Source: JABCPE02 sp963518955 | GTDB lineage: Bacteria; Bacteroidota; Bacteroidia; Flavobacteriales; Weeksellaceae | DNA length: 37,551 nucleotides | Assembly (NCBI GenBank): GCA_963518955.1 | Contig: CAUQKI010000016.1 | Coordinates: 1 to 37,551 of the forward strand | Direction of reading: 5' to 3' | Shown here: one piece after another, positions 16,081 to 23,978 of the stretch | How positions within the stretch are numbered: position 1 is the stretch's first letter | How the letters are laid out: every line of letters begins with the position of its first letter | Translations under genes and position numbers: made by a program | The notes under the pieces: model-generated | What the model saw: only the letters and a program-made list of their open reading frames with translations | What the model was told of the DNA's origin: nothing | The model's database searches: none

Positions 16081-16150
16081 CTCGTTAATCAACCTCTGAC
16101 GAGAGCCGTGTATGTTGTTTGACTTTAAACCTTTTATTTATTTATAAAAA
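16081..16150 (+). promoter_or_regulatory. rplS 5' leader, possible L19 autoregulatory structure
   Basis: The leader can form the 5-bp stem CTCGT/ACGAG (16081-16085 with 16099-16103) or, exclusively of it, CTCT/AGAG (16094-16097 with 16102-16105). Such competing stems before a ribosomal protein gene are typical of autoregulatory leaders; I recall L19 leader candidates being proposed in flavobacteria but cannot confirm a match. Confidence 0.35.
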
Positions 16151-16498
16151 ATGGATTTAATTAAGTATGTTCAGGACAAGTACATCACAAAAAAAGAGTT
16201 TCCTGAATTCAAAGCTGGTGATTCTATCACTGTTTATTATGAAATTAAAGAAGGACAGAAAACAAGAACTCAGTTCTTCAAAGGAGTGGTTATTCAGTTA
16301 AGAGGAACTGGAGCTACTAAAACCTTCACTATCAGAAAAATGAGTGGAGATGTAGGTGTAGAAAGAGTATTCCCTATCAACATGCCTGCTCTACAAAAAA
16401 TAGAAGTTGATAAGAGAGGTAAAGTTAGAAGAGCTAGAATCTACTACTTCAGAAGCCTTAGAGGTAAAAAAGCAAGAATCAAAGGTAGAGGTTTCTAA
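16151..16498 (+). CDS. rplS: 50S ribosomal protein L19
   Basis: A 115-residue ribosomal protein bL19, located at the 30S-50S interface. Family phrases visible are FKAGDSITVYYEIKEG, TRTQFFKGVVIQLRGTG, TFTIRKMSGDVGVERVFPINMP and the basic C-terminus GKVRRARIYYFRSLRGKKARI. The length is the normal one. It stands alone here, without rpsP, rimM or trmD, which accompany it in many other bacteria. It has a strong promoter with a 70-nt leader and its own terminator. Confidence 0.97.
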   Translation: MDLIKYVQDKYITKKEFPEFKAGDSITVYYEIKEGQKTRTQFFKGVVIQLRGTGATKTFTIRKMSGDVGVERVFPINMPALQKIEVDKRGKVRRARIYYFRSLRGKKARIKGRGF

Positions 16499-16517
16499 TC
16501 TAAACCTTAGACATAGT

Positions 16518-16549
16518 AAAAAAGCCCATGAAATTCATGGGTTTTTTTA
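16518..16549. terminator. Bidirectional terminator between rplS and phoH
   Basis: The CCCATG/CATGGG stem (16525-16530 with 16536-16541) around loop AAATT is flanked by an A6 tract on the left and a T7 tract on the right. Confidence 0.85.
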
Positions 16550-17494
16550 TTTCTTTTCACTTTGGTTGTATGCCAAAATTATTTTTTTCACGATAGGGTG
16601 CCTTACTACATCAGATTCATTCAGGTGTATAAATCCTATTTCTTCCACATTTTGGAGGATTTTCATAGCTTCCTGTAATCCAGACTGTTGATTTTTAGGC
16701 AAATCTATCTGGCTCGGGTCTCCTGTAATGATAAATTTAGCATTCATTCCCATTCTCGTAAGAAACATTTTCATTTGCGAATGAGTTGTATTTTGGGCTT
16801 CATCTAAAATTACAAAAGCATCATCCAAGGTTCTCCCTCGCATAAAAGCAAGCGGCGCCACTTCTATCACTCTTTTTTCTATAAAATTTTCCAATCTTTC
16901 ATGTGGAATCATATCACGAAGCGCATCATATAACGGCTGTAAATATGGATCTAGTTTTTCCTTCAAATCCCCTGGGAGAAACCCTAGGCTCTCTCCTGCC
17001 TCTACGGCTGGCCTTGTGAGAATGATGCGTTTTACATTTTTTTCTTTAAGGGCCTTCACTGCCAAAGCTACACTTGTGTAGGTTTTCCCTGTTCCCGCAG
17101 GACCAATGGCAAAAACCATATCCTTTTTTTCGGATTCTTTGACTAGTTTTTTTAGATTGGTCGTTTTTGCCTTTATTATTTTTCCATTAACACCTTTTAC
17201 AATGATGTCTTGGTCAAAAATCAGCTGTTTTTCGGTTTCATCTTTTATGCTCAAGATATTTTCTACATCTTTTAGCTCTATTGTATGATGATTCTGAATA
17301 AATTTTACAATATCATCCAGTTTTTGCTCTAAAATATCCAATGCCTGCTGATTTCCAGCCGCAAAGATATAACTGTCACGACCTGTAATTTTTAGGGTCG
17401 GGAATGTAGATTTTATCAAGTTAAAATATTGATTTTGAACACCATAAAAGGTTTTAGTGTCAATGTCTTTTATTTCGTAATTTAATTCAAACAT
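16547..17494 (-). CDS. phoH: PhoH family ATPase
   Basis: A 315-residue cytoplasmic P-loop ATPase. An N-terminal part of about 100 residues (KH-like, with GRDSYIFAAGNQQALDIL) precedes the ATPase: Walker A GPAGTGKT at 131-138, ILTRPAVEAGESLGFLPGD, Walker B FVILDEAQN at 227-235, and the sensor TGDPSQIDLP. This is the usual PhoH/YbeZ arrangement, linked to RNA metabolism and, through YbeY, to 16S rRNA maturation; ybeY is not adjacent here. It is divergent from the SAM hydroxide adenosyltransferase gene with closely packed promoters. Confidence 0.92.
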   Translation of the reverse strand: MFELNYEIKDIDTKTFYGVQNQYFNLIKSTFPTLKITGRDSYIFAAGNQQALDILEQKLDDIVKFIQNHHTIELKDVENILSIKDETEKQLIFDQDIIVKGVNGKIIKAKTTNLKKLVKESEKKDMVFAIGPAGTGKTYTSVALAVKALKEKNVKRIILTRPAVEAGESLGFLPGDLKEKLDPYLQPLYDALRDMIPHERLENFIEKRVIEVAPLAFMRGRTLDDAFVILDEAQNTTHSQMKMFLTRMGMNAKFIITGDPSQIDLPKNQQSGLQEAMKILQNVEEIGFIHLNESDVVRHPIVKKIILAYNQSEKK

Positions 17495-17527
17495 TTATTT
17501 TATTAAAGATTTATTGTTTTAAATATC

Positions 17528-17548
17528 CAAAAATAAGCAATATCTTTG
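17528..17548. promoter_or_regulatory. Back-to-back -7 boxes, phoH and SAM hydroxide adenosyltransferase genes
   Basis: On the - strand TATTTTTG (17535-17528) serves phoH, whose ATG is at 17494. On the + strand TATCTTTG (17541-17548) serves the gene at 17567. Only five bases separate the boxes, so the two polymerases must compete. Confidence 0.55.
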
Positions 17549-17566
17549 TAAAATAGAAAAAATACG

Positions 17567-18391
17567 ATGTCGATTATTACACTTACTACAGATTTAGGGA
17601 CGAAAGACCACAAAGTTGCAAGCATTAAAGGAAGTATTCTCAGTTTGGAGAAGAATGTTCCTATTGTAGATATTACGCATCATATTGAGCCTCACGACAT
17701 AATACAGACCGCATACATTGTCAGAAACTCTTATTCGCATTTTCCGAAAAGGAGCATCCACATGATTGCAGTGGATTGTTTTTATCATAAAGATAGAAAA
17801 TTTTTAGTTTTAGAAGCGAACGGACATTACTTCATAATGCCTGATAATGGGCTTTTTAGCTTAATTTTTCCAGAGATTAAACCTGAAAAAATTTATGAAA
17901 TTTCTCACAATGCGTCTGATGATGATAGAGTATTCACGCCCATAGATATTTTTGTACCTGTGGCTGTACATTTGTACAAAGGAAATGACGCAAAACTTAT
18001 AGGAAAGCAAATCAAAAGTATAAAAGAAGTGGTTTTCCCAAAACCTAACTACAATGAAGCCCAAAAAATGATTGCGGGAGAAATAGTCTATATCGACCAT
18101 TTTGGGAATGCTGTTTCTAATATCAGCAAGGAAATTTTTGAAAAACATCTTTCAGGAAACCAAAATTTTACAGTAAAATTTAGGGAATGCTCGATGAAAA
18201 ATATAGTCAAAAAACATACTGATATTATCACAGATTGGGAAAAGGAAAATCTTTTCTTGGCGAAAGAATTGGCTTTATTCAACGAGGCTGATTTGCTGGA
18301 AATTGCCATGTACAAAGGCAGTAAGACCAACGGAGCCGCTCCTCTGATGGGACTAAATATCGGTGAAAAAATATATGTTGAATTTAGCTGA
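17567..18391 (+). CDS. SAM hydroxide adenosyltransferase (DUF62 family)
   Basis: A 274-residue protein of the fluorinase/chlorinase superfamily. The N-terminus ITLTTDLGTKDHKVASIKGSIL carries the nucleoside-binding aspartate, VDITHHIEPHDIIQTAYIV is the second family motif, MIAVDCF and FIMPDNGLFSLI follow, and the C-terminal domain contains IVYIDHFGNAVSNI. Most members without the halide loop hydrolyse S-adenosylmethionine to adenosine and methionine, and that is the likely activity here. The usual 'DFG' reads DLG in this copy. No biosynthetic cluster surrounds it. It ends 2 bp before the convergent DUF1599 stop, with no hairpin terminator between them. Confidence 0.85.
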   Translation: MSIITLTTDLGTKDHKVASIKGSILSLEKNVPIVDITHHIEPHDIIQTAYIVRNSYSHFPKRSIHMIAVDCFYHKDRKFLVLEANGHYFIMPDNGLFSLIFPEIKPEKIYEISHNASDDDRVFTPIDIFVPVAVHLYKGNDAKLIGKQIKSIKEVVFPKPNYNEAQKMIAGEIVYIDHFGNAVSNISKEIFEKHLSGNQNFTVKFRECSMKNIVKKHTDIITDWEKENLFLAKELALFNEADLLEIAMYKGSKTNGAAPLMGLNIGEKIYVEFS

Positions 18392-18393
18392 TT

Positions 18394-18936
18394 CTATTTT
18401 TCGGATAATTTTATAAGGCAGAAAACTGCATAATTCAGCATATCAAAATAGTTGGCTTCTAAGCCTTCGGATACTAATGTTTTACCTTCGTTATCTTCTA
18501 TCTGCTTGGTTCTCAGTATTTTTTGATAAATCAAATCAGTCATTGAACTGATTCTCATATCGCGCCAAACTTCACCATAATCGTGATTTTTCTTCTCCAT
18601 CAAGTCTCTTGCTTTTTGGATAAAATCATCATAAAGCGCCAAAATTTCAGTTTTATCTTCTTTGCCCAAAACCTCTGAAACTCCCCTATCTAGCTGGATA
18701 AGAGCAATAACGGAATAATTCACAATCGCTATAAATCCCTCCTCTTCATCTTCGTCTATCATCTTTTTGTCGGTCATCTGCAGTGTTCGGATTCTATTAA
18801 CTTTGATGTAAATTTGGTCTGTTACCGAGCTGGGACGCAGCACTCGCCACGCAGCACCATAATCTGCTAATTTCTTCTCAAAAAGATTTCTACAAATTGC
18901 AGAAACTTCATTATATTGATTTATAGTATGTTGCAT
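18394..18936 (-). CDS. DUF1599 family protein
   Basis: A 180-residue soluble protein built of two similar halves. The first contains FEKKLADYGAAWRVLRPSS-TDQIYIKVNRIRTLQ, the second MEKKNHDYGEVWRDMRISS-TDLIYQKILRTKQIE, and each ends in a 'Y.v..LI.L' helix; this tandem repeat is the hallmark of DUF1599, found almost only in Bacteroidota. I chose the ATG at 18936 (MQHTINQYNEV) instead of the more distant start at 19002: the - strand -7 box TATCTTTG at 18962-18955 fits it, and the extra residues overlap the folP promoter. The conserved DYG..WR suggests a binding or catalytic site, perhaps nucleotide-related; the function is unknown. It is divergent from folP. Confidence 0.85.
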   Translation of the reverse strand: MQHTINQYNEVSAICRNLFEKKLADYGAAWRVLRPSSVTDQIYIKVNRIRTLQMTDKKMIDEDEEEGFIAIVNYSVIALIQLDRGVSEVLGKEDKTEILALYDDFIQKARDLMEKKNHDYGEVWRDMRISSMTDLIYQKILRTKQIEDNEGKTLVSEGLEANYFDMLNYAVFCLIKLSEK

Positions 18937-18954
18937 TTTAATAAAATATTCGCC

Positions 18955-18979
18955 CAAAGATAAGAAATTATTATTTTTG
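18955..18979. promoter_or_regulatory. Divergent -7 boxes, DUF1599 gene and folP
   Basis: - strand TATCTTTG (18962-18955), 18 nt from the DUF1599 ATG; + strand TATTTTTG (18972-18979), only four bases from the folP ATG at 18984. The latter spacing suggests a leaderless folP transcript. Confidence 0.5.
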
Positions 18980-18983
18980 TAGT

Positions 18984-19820
18984 ATGAAAAATTTACAGTC
19001 ATTTTCTATCAATTGCCGTGGAGTTCTTCTGGATTTGACAATTCCAAAAATCATGGGAATTCTCAATCTGACACCAGACAGCTTCTCTGATGGAGGGAAA
19101 TTTAATGATGAAGTTTCAGCTTTAAAACAAACCGAAAAAATGCTTTCCGAGGGAGCTTCTATCATAGATATAGGCGCACAATCTACCCGCCCGAACGCTA
19201 CATTTCTCGCTGCAAATGAGGAAATTAGCCGACTGGGAAATATTATTTCATCCATTAAAAAAGAGTTTCCTCAGGCATTGATTTCACTGGATACTTTTCA
19301 TAGCGAAGTTGCCTATTTTGGGTACAATGAGGGCATTGACATCATCAATGACATTTCTGGCGGACAATACGACCATAACATGTTCCCTACGGCGGCTAAA
19401 ACACAGCTCCCATACATCCTGACCCATGGTAATTCCACCTACGAAACCATGCATGAAAAGGAAGATTATCAAGATATTATACTCGTTCTAAATCAGTTCT
19501 TTTCCAAAAAAACAGCGGAATTACTGGATTTGGGAGTAAAAGACATTATCCTTGATCCTGGTTTTGGTTTTGGGAAAACTATTGAAAATCAAAACCAAAT
19601 GGCGGAAGAATTAGAACATATTTCCTTCGGAAAATATCCTATTTTAGTGGGAATTTCACGGAAATCCTTTATTTATAAACCTCTTGGGAAATCGCCTCAT
19701 GACATCAATGAAGAAACCCAGCAGCTCCACCTAAAAATGCTGAAAAAAGGAGCTAAAATCCTGCGTGTTCACGATGTATCAGAGGCACAGCGAACCCTTC
19801 AAAACTTTTTATCATTGTAA
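18984..19820 (+). CDS. folP: Dihydropteroate synthase
   Basis: A 278-residue cytoplasmic TIM barrel that condenses p-aminobenzoate with dihydropterin pyrophosphate; it is the target of sulfonamides. Motifs: IMGILNLTPDSFSDGG (loop 1, residues 23-38), IDIGAQSTRP (loop 2), IINDISGG, ILDPGFGFGK and LVGISRKSF near the C-terminus. The start at 18984 is supported by the family N-terminus (the short stretch before IMGILN). The length is normal. It is followed by kbl 20 bp later on the same strand, so the two may share a transcript; they have no obvious metabolic link. Confidence 0.96.
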   Translation: MKNLQSFSINCRGVLLDLTIPKIMGILNLTPDSFSDGGKFNDEVSALKQTEKMLSEGASIIDIGAQSTRPNATFLAANEEISRLGNIISSIKKEFPQALISLDTFHSEVAYFGYNEGIDIINDISGGQYDHNMFPTAAKTQLPYILTHGNSTYETMHEKEDYQDIILVLNQFFSKKTAELLDLGVKDIILDPGFGFGKTIENQNQMAEELEHISFGKYPILVGISRKSFIYKPLGKSPHDINEETQQLHLKMLKKGAKILRVHDVSEAQRTLQNFLSL

Positions 19821-19840
19821 TTTATAAAAAAAATATAGAT

Positions 19841-21034
19841 ATGCTTAGTTCAAAATTTTTATCTCATCTTCAAAATGAATTAACTCAAATAGAAAATGAT
19901 GGACTCTACAAGAGAGAGCGCATCATCACTTCTTCACAAGATGCCGAAATCGTAGCCAATGGAAAAAAACTACTGAATTTCTGCGCGAATAATTACCTCG
20001 GACTTTCTAATCATCCAGAGGTTATAAAAGCATCGCAAAGCACGATGGATACACACGGATACGGAATGTCTTCTGTAAGGTTCATCTGTGGAACACAAGA
20101 TATTCACAAGAATTTGGAAAACAAAATTTCTGAGTTTTTAGGAATGGAAGACACTATTCTCTACGCAGCCGCTTTTGATGCAAATGGTGGAGTTTTTGAA
20201 CCGCTTTTCACTGACCAAGATGCCATTATTTCTGATGAACTGAATCATGCTTCCATCATTGATGGTGTAAGACTTTGTAAAGCAGCAAGATACCGCTACA
20301 AGAACAATAATATGGAGGATCTGGAAGCTCAGCTGAAAGCTGCTTCGGAGAAAAATCACCGCTTCAAAATCATCGTAACAGACGGCGTTTTCTCTATGGA
20401 TGGCATCGTGGCGAATCTAAAAGGAGTGTGTGATTTGGCTGAAAAATACGATGCCTTAGTAATGGTGGATGACAGCCACGCCACAGGATTTATCGGAAAA
20501 ACAGGACGAGGCACCCACGAAGCCAATGATGTGATGGGTCGTGTGGATATCATTACTTCTACTCTTGGAAAGGCACTCGGCGGTGCTATGGGAGGTTTCA
20601 CATCAGGGAAAAAAGAAATTATAGACATGCTGAGACAGCATTCTCGCCCTTATCTTTTCTCTAATTCATTAGCGCCCGGGATTGTAGGAGCAGCGACAAA
20701 AGTACTGGAAATGCTATCCAAAGACACTTCCCTGAGAGACAAAGTAATGGAAAACGCTCAATATTTCCGCTCTGAAATGAAAGCCAAAGGATTTGACATT
20801 CCAGATGGTGATGCGGCAATCGTCCCAGTGATGCTCTACGATGCCAAACTTTCACAAAAAATGGCTGAAAGACTAATGGATGAAGGCATCTATGTGATAG
20901 GTTTCTTCTATCCAGTGGTACCGAAAGAAAAAGCAAGAATACGAGTTCAGCTCTCTGCTGCTCATACCAAGGAGCATTTGGACAAAGCCATCGCAGCTTT
21001 TGAAAAAGTAGGAAAAGAATTAGGAGTTATTTAA
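19841..21034 (+). CDS. kbl: Glycine C-acetyltransferase (2-amino-3-ketobutyrate CoA ligase)
   Basis: A 397-residue PLP enzyme of the alpha-oxoamine synthase family that splits 2-amino-3-ketobutyrate with CoA into glycine and acetyl-CoA, the second step of threonine breakdown. NFCANNYLGLSNHP opens the family core, VMVDDSHATGFIG carries the PLP-pyridine aspartate, and the PLP lysine is K244 in TSTLGKALGGAMGGF. The closely related BioF differs in this region and in length; the N-terminus and the ANNYLGL phrase favour KBL. Threonine dehydrogenase (tdh), its usual partner, is not in the window. Confidence 0.93.
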   Translation: MLSSKFLSHLQNELTQIENDGLYKRERIITSSQDAEIVANGKKLLNFCANNYLGLSNHPEVIKASQSTMDTHGYGMSSVRFICGTQDIHKNLENKISEFLGMEDTILYAAAFDANGGVFEPLFTDQDAIISDELNHASIIDGVRLCKAARYRYKNNNMEDLEAQLKAASEKNHRFKIIVTDGVFSMDGIVANLKGVCDLAEKYDALVMVDDSHATGFIGKTGRGTHEANDVMGRVDIITSTLGKALGGAMGGFTSGKKEIIDMLRQHSRPYLFSNSLAPGIVGAATKVLEMLSKDTSLRDKVMENAQYFRSEMKAKGFDIPDGDAAIVPVMLYDAKLSQKMAERLMDEGIYVIGFFYPVVPKEKARIRVQLSAAHTKEHLDKAIAAFEKVGKELGVI

Positions 21035-21040
21035 TCATTA

Positions 21041-21077
21041 ACAAAAAAGACTTATCATTGTGATAAGTCTTTTTTGT
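21041..21077. terminator. Bidirectional terminator between kbl and the porin gene
   Basis: A perfect 17-bp inverted repeat (21041-21057 with 21061-21077) with a TTG loop and A/T tails on both sides. It ends 10 bp before the porin stop. Confidence 0.9.
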
Positions 21078-21086
21078 ATTATTGAG

Positions 21087-22382
21087 TTAGAATTTTAATT
21101 GTGCTTGTAATCTTATCAAACCTCCTTTTTCGTGGTAGTTAGGGTTCGCGAAATCCTTGTGAGCTCTGTCTGATATAGTGTACATTGCTACAAGTTCAAA
21201 GGCTTTGAATGGGTGCCATTCTAGTCCTATTTCCATTTCTTTTACATTGTAGCTTCTTGCATCTAATTCGTGCTTCTTTCCGCCTTTGTAGTGCTGAAGC
21301 CTTACGAATGGAATGAACTTTTGATCCCATTTATTGATAAAATAAGAGAATGTCGCATATCCACCATATAGGCTTTTTACTTCTACTGAATTTGTAGCTG
21401 CATCATATTCAGGGCCTTTACCAATGTTGTATTCTGCCTGTATCCCAAACGGCTGTGGATAAAGAACAAACGATGCCGCTATTCTTTGGTCTAAATATTC
21501 TTTGTTAGTATGGGTAATTGTTCCAACAGTAGTTTTAGGCAAGACAAATTTCCCTGTATATGCCTGTATCCCAGGTTCTATAATCTGATTTCCTACCTTA
21601 AACGGATATGAAAATCTAGCCACCCAGTGGAATTTTTTGTTCTTATCATAGTTATTCCCTGTTTGTCCATTATAGAATCCCAAGGCGAAAACCCCAAAAT
21701 CCCCCGAGTGTTTCAGGCCTTTTTTGTAAAGATAATCCATAATCTCTTTCTCCTTCTCCCTCGCCCACAAGAAATAAACACCCAAATCCCTTTCATCTTT
21801 TAGACCACTATTGATAGCATCATTTCTATCCAAAGGAAGCCTGTCGCTACTGGACTGAAGGTTCTCGTAGCCGAAAGGAACTTTACTCTGTCCGATACGA
21901 ATTTTGTATTCGTTTTTAGAGTTTAAACCTAAATCAAAATAAGCGTCTTTGATAACTCCTACATACTTTTTGTCCCCCACTGTTTTAGCAAAATCGGGCT
22001 GGATGTAGAAAAATACTCTTGGAGTAATCTGCCCAGAGAATTTAAATCTCAACCTTCTGAAAGACAGTCCATCCGCTTCATTTCCCCAGAAATGGTCACA
22101 CTGCTCACAGCCTAGATTAGGATTATTTTCTAGAAATTCATTGTATCTCACTTGGACATATCCTCCGACAGAGATTTTATCATACCATTTGGAAGCTTTT
22201 TTTTCTTCCTTTTTATCGGCTGAGCTGGCAGCCACCATTTCCTTTAAAGACTGAATTTCAAGCTTTAAAGAGTCTAATTCCTTCTTATTAGAAATTACCA
22301 GAGAATCCTTAGCCGACTGATTTTCTTGAGCGAAAACCATAGATGATGCTAAAGCAAGAGATGTGAATGCTATTTTTCTCAT
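21087..22382 (-). CDS. OprO/OprP-like porin
   Basis: A 431-residue outer membrane protein. A signal peptide ends near VFAQ; residues 25-60 form a likely coiled coil (KKELDSLKLEIQSLKEMV), as in trimeric porins; then VGGYVQVRYNEF starts a beta barrel with FRRLRFKFSGQITPRVFFYIQPDF, IRIGQSKVPFGYENLQSSSDRLPL and a final strand ending LQAQLKF, whose terminal Phe is the outer-membrane insertion signal. This matches phosphate-selective porins O and P in layout; the anion preference is not proven. A CxxC (CEQC) lies in an early loop, unusual for a porin. It is divergent from an exported carbonic anhydrase, which suggests a role in bicarbonate or other anion passage. Confidence 0.85.
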   Translation of the reverse strand: MRKIAFTSLALASSMVFAQENQSAKDSLVISNKKELDSLKLEIQSLKEMVAASSADKKEEKKASKWYDKISVGGYVQVRYNEFLENNPNLGCEQCDHFWGNEADGLSFRRLRFKFSGQITPRVFFYIQPDFAKTVGDKKYVGVIKDAYFDLGLNSKNEYKIRIGQSKVPFGYENLQSSSDRLPLDRNDAINSGLKDERDLGVYFLWAREKEKEIMDYLYKKGLKHSGDFGVFALGFYNGQTGNNYDKNKKFHWVARFSYPFKVGNQIIEPGIQAYTGKFVLPKTTVGTITHTNKEYLDQRIAASFVLYPQPFGIQAEYNIGKGPEYDAATNSVEVKSLYGGYATFSYFINKWDQKFIPFVRLQHYKGGKKHELDARSYNVKEMEIGLEWHPFKAFELVAMYTISDRAHKDFANPNYHEKGGLIRLQAQLKF

Positions 22383-22402
22383 TTTTAAATTTTTAAACTT
22401 GG

Positions 22403-22410
22403 CAAATATA
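22403..22410 (-). promoter_or_regulatory. -7 promoter box of the porin gene
   Basis: - strand TATATTTG (22410-22403), 20 nt before the ATG at 22382. No well spaced -33 TTTG is seen. Confidence 0.45.
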
Positions 22411-22548
22411 ATTATTATTTATTTCAAAAATCTTTATATTTTTTATAAATTCACATTTTATTTGTTAAAAACTTATCATAATTGTTAAAATTTGGTTAAA
22501 ATTTTATTATTTTAATTAAAACAACGAGCATATTTAAAAGAAAAAATA

Positions 22549-22556
22549 TATTTTTG
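22549..22556 (+). promoter_or_regulatory. -7 promoter box of the carbonic anhydrase gene
   Basis: TATTTTTG ends 31 nt before the ATG at 22588, in a divergent region of 205 bp that is otherwise AT-rich and without visible sites. Confidence 0.45.
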
Positions 22557-22587
22557 TCATCAAACAAATATTAAAATATTATATTTT

Positions 22588-23406
22588 ATGAAAAAGGTAG
22601 TGTTAAAATCAGCTCTTGTATTAGGAGTAATTTTGAGTGTGGCATCTTGTAAGAAAGAAGACAAAAAAGATGCACATGCTGACCACAAAAAAGAAAGAAA
22701 ACACAAATCTGAGTATGAAAAAACAAAAGAAGTAAATGGTATTGAAATTACAGAATACCATGTTTTGTCTGAAGAAGAACAGAAAAAACTAACTCCTGAT
22801 ATGGTGCTTCAGCAATTAGCTGCTGGTAATGAGCGTTTTAGAACAGGAGCAATCACAGCCAGAGACCACTCTACTGCGGTGTTACAAGCTGTGGAAGGAC
22901 AATATCCAAAAGCATATGTCTTAAGCTGTATAGATAGTAGAGTTCCTGTAGAAGATGTTTTAGACCAAGGTATCGGTGACCTATTCGTAGGAAGAGTAGC
23001 TGGTAACTTTGTAGATGTAGACCAATTAGGAAGTATGGAGTATGCAGTAAAATCTGGTTCTAAAGTAATTATGGTACTAGGACACGAAAGCTGTGGTGCT
23101 GTAAAAAGTACAATCGATGATGTGAAATTGGGTAACATCACTGAAATGCTATCTAAAATAAAACCAGCTGTCGCTATGACAAATAAAACTTTCACAGGTG
23201 AAAAGTCTACTAAAAACAAGCAATATGTGCATGATGTAGCTATAAACAATGTGAAAAATACAATCGAAGAAATCCGTAAGAGAAGTCCATACATCAAAGA
23301 AAAAGAGGACAAAGGAGAAATCAAAATCGTTGGTGCTTACTACTCTCTTAAAGATGCTAAAATCGAGCGTATAAACTACAAAGTAGACGGATTAAGCGAA
23401 AACTAA
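22588..23406 (+). CDS. Exported beta-class carbonic anhydrase (lipoprotein)
   Basis: A 272-residue enzyme that interconverts CO2 and bicarbonate. The beta-class zinc site is complete: C114, D116 and R118 in LSCIDSRVP, then H166 and C169 in GHESCGAV. The N-terminus is a signal peptide with lipobox VAS-C (Cys21), followed by a Lys/Asp/His-rich linker of about 40 residues and a family-type start LTPDMVLQQLAAGNERF. The enzyme is therefore predicted to be anchored outside the cytoplasm, less common for beta-class enzymes, which are usually cytoplasmic. It is divergent from the porin gene, fitting CO2/bicarbonate handling in the periplasm. Confidence 0.9.
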   Translation: MKKVVLKSALVLGVILSVASCKKEDKKDAHADHKKERKHKSEYEKTKEVNGIEITEYHVLSEEEQKKLTPDMVLQQLAAGNERFRTGAITARDHSTAVLQAVEGQYPKAYVLSCIDSRVPVEDVLDQGIGDLFVGRVAGNFVDVDQLGSMEYAVKSGSKVIMVLGHESCGAVKSTIDDVKLGNITEMLSKIKPAVAMTNKTFTGEKSTKNKQYVHDVAINNVKNTIEEIRKRSPYIKEKEDKGEIKIVGAYYSLKDAKIERINYKVDGLSEN

Positions 23407-23425
23407 TAATCTTTTTTATATACAA

Positions 23426-23941
23426 TCAAAAAGGAGTACTTTTTTCAAGTGCTCTTTTTTGTTTTTTGATATCACGCCACACCCACGGAGCTACAGGGTT
23501 TTTATCCTGCCAAAGACCTCGCTTATTTTCCCTCGCTTCAGTTTCTATCTTGTCATATTCTTTATCCGAAGAATATTTTTTAAAATGCCACGCATATCCA
23601 GCTCTTACAATTTCTTTATTGATATTAGTCTCTCCAACGAATACTTCTGCGATGATTCTCTGATATCTATCCTTCTTCTTTTGTCTAACGATTTTCACTT
23701 CTTTTCCGAAGCATAAATCTGATGCGTATTTCTTCGCACTTTTCCCAAAAGGCTGTCCCTTTTCTGGTGCGTCTATATGATTGAGCCGAACTTTAACCTC
23801 TTGATTTTCTTGATATAAAACCTTAAAGGTATCTCCATCCGAAATCCCTACGACTTTTGCATAAAATTCATTCGGTAAATCTTGTGCTGATACAGAACAG
23901 CAACAAAAAACACCTAAAATTAAAAATATTATTCTTTTCAT
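23426..23941 (-). CDS. Secreted thermonuclease (SNase) family protein
   Basis: A 171-residue nuclease with a signal peptide ending near SVSAQ. The SNase site is complete: D35/D37 in ISDGDTF, R52 in VRLNHIDAPE with D57 and E60, and R95 in DRYQRIIAEV; the C-terminal AGYAWHFKKYSSD and ENKRGLWQD are also typical. It would cut DNA and RNA in the periplasm or outside, with calcium. I chose the ATG at 23941 (MKRIIFL) because it starts directly with the signal peptide; an in-frame ATG at 23968 would add nine residues overlapping the Lrp terminator. Confidence 0.9.
   Translation of the reverse strand: MKRIIFLILGVFCCCSVSAQDLPNEFYAKVVGISDGDTFKVLYQENQEVKVRLNHIDAPEKGQPFGKSAKKYASDLCFGKEVKIVRQKKKDRYQRIIAEVFVGETNINKEIVRAGYAWHFKKYSSDKEYDKIETEARENKRGLWQDKNPVAPWVWRDIKKQKRALEKSTPF
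23428..23460. terminator. Bidirectional terminator, carbonic anhydrase / nuclease genes
   Basis: A 14-bp stem with two G-T pairs (23428-23441 with 23447-23460), ending in T6, 22 bp after the carbonic anhydrase stop. It overlaps the last codons of the convergent nuclease gene. Confidence 0.75.
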
Positions 23942-23948
23942 TTTTAAA

Positions 23949-23974
23949 TAAAAAAGAGAAGTAAACACTTCTCT
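23949..23974 (-). terminator. Terminator of the Lrp gene
   Basis: The 8-bp stem AGAGAAGT/ACTTCTCT with loop AAAC (23955-23974) has an A-rich left flank that reads as T6 on the - strand. It lies just after the Lrp stop and before the nuclease start. Confidence 0.75.
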
Positions 23975-23978
23975 AAAT

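Noticed and set aside
16407..16691. 94-codon + strand frame running from the end of rplS into phoH
   Set aside because: It crosses the rplS stop and the terminator and is antisense to phoH.
17967..17982. TGTACATTTGTACA palindrome resembling the operator repeat
   Set aside because: It lies inside the SAM hydroxide adenosyltransferase coding sequence and its arms (GTACA) differ from TTACA; most likely chance.
22809..23324. 171-codon - strand frame opposite the carbonic anhydrase gene
   Set aside because: Antisense to a gene with a complete zinc site; the translation is a low-quality Ser/Thr/Leu mix, typical of a shadow frame.
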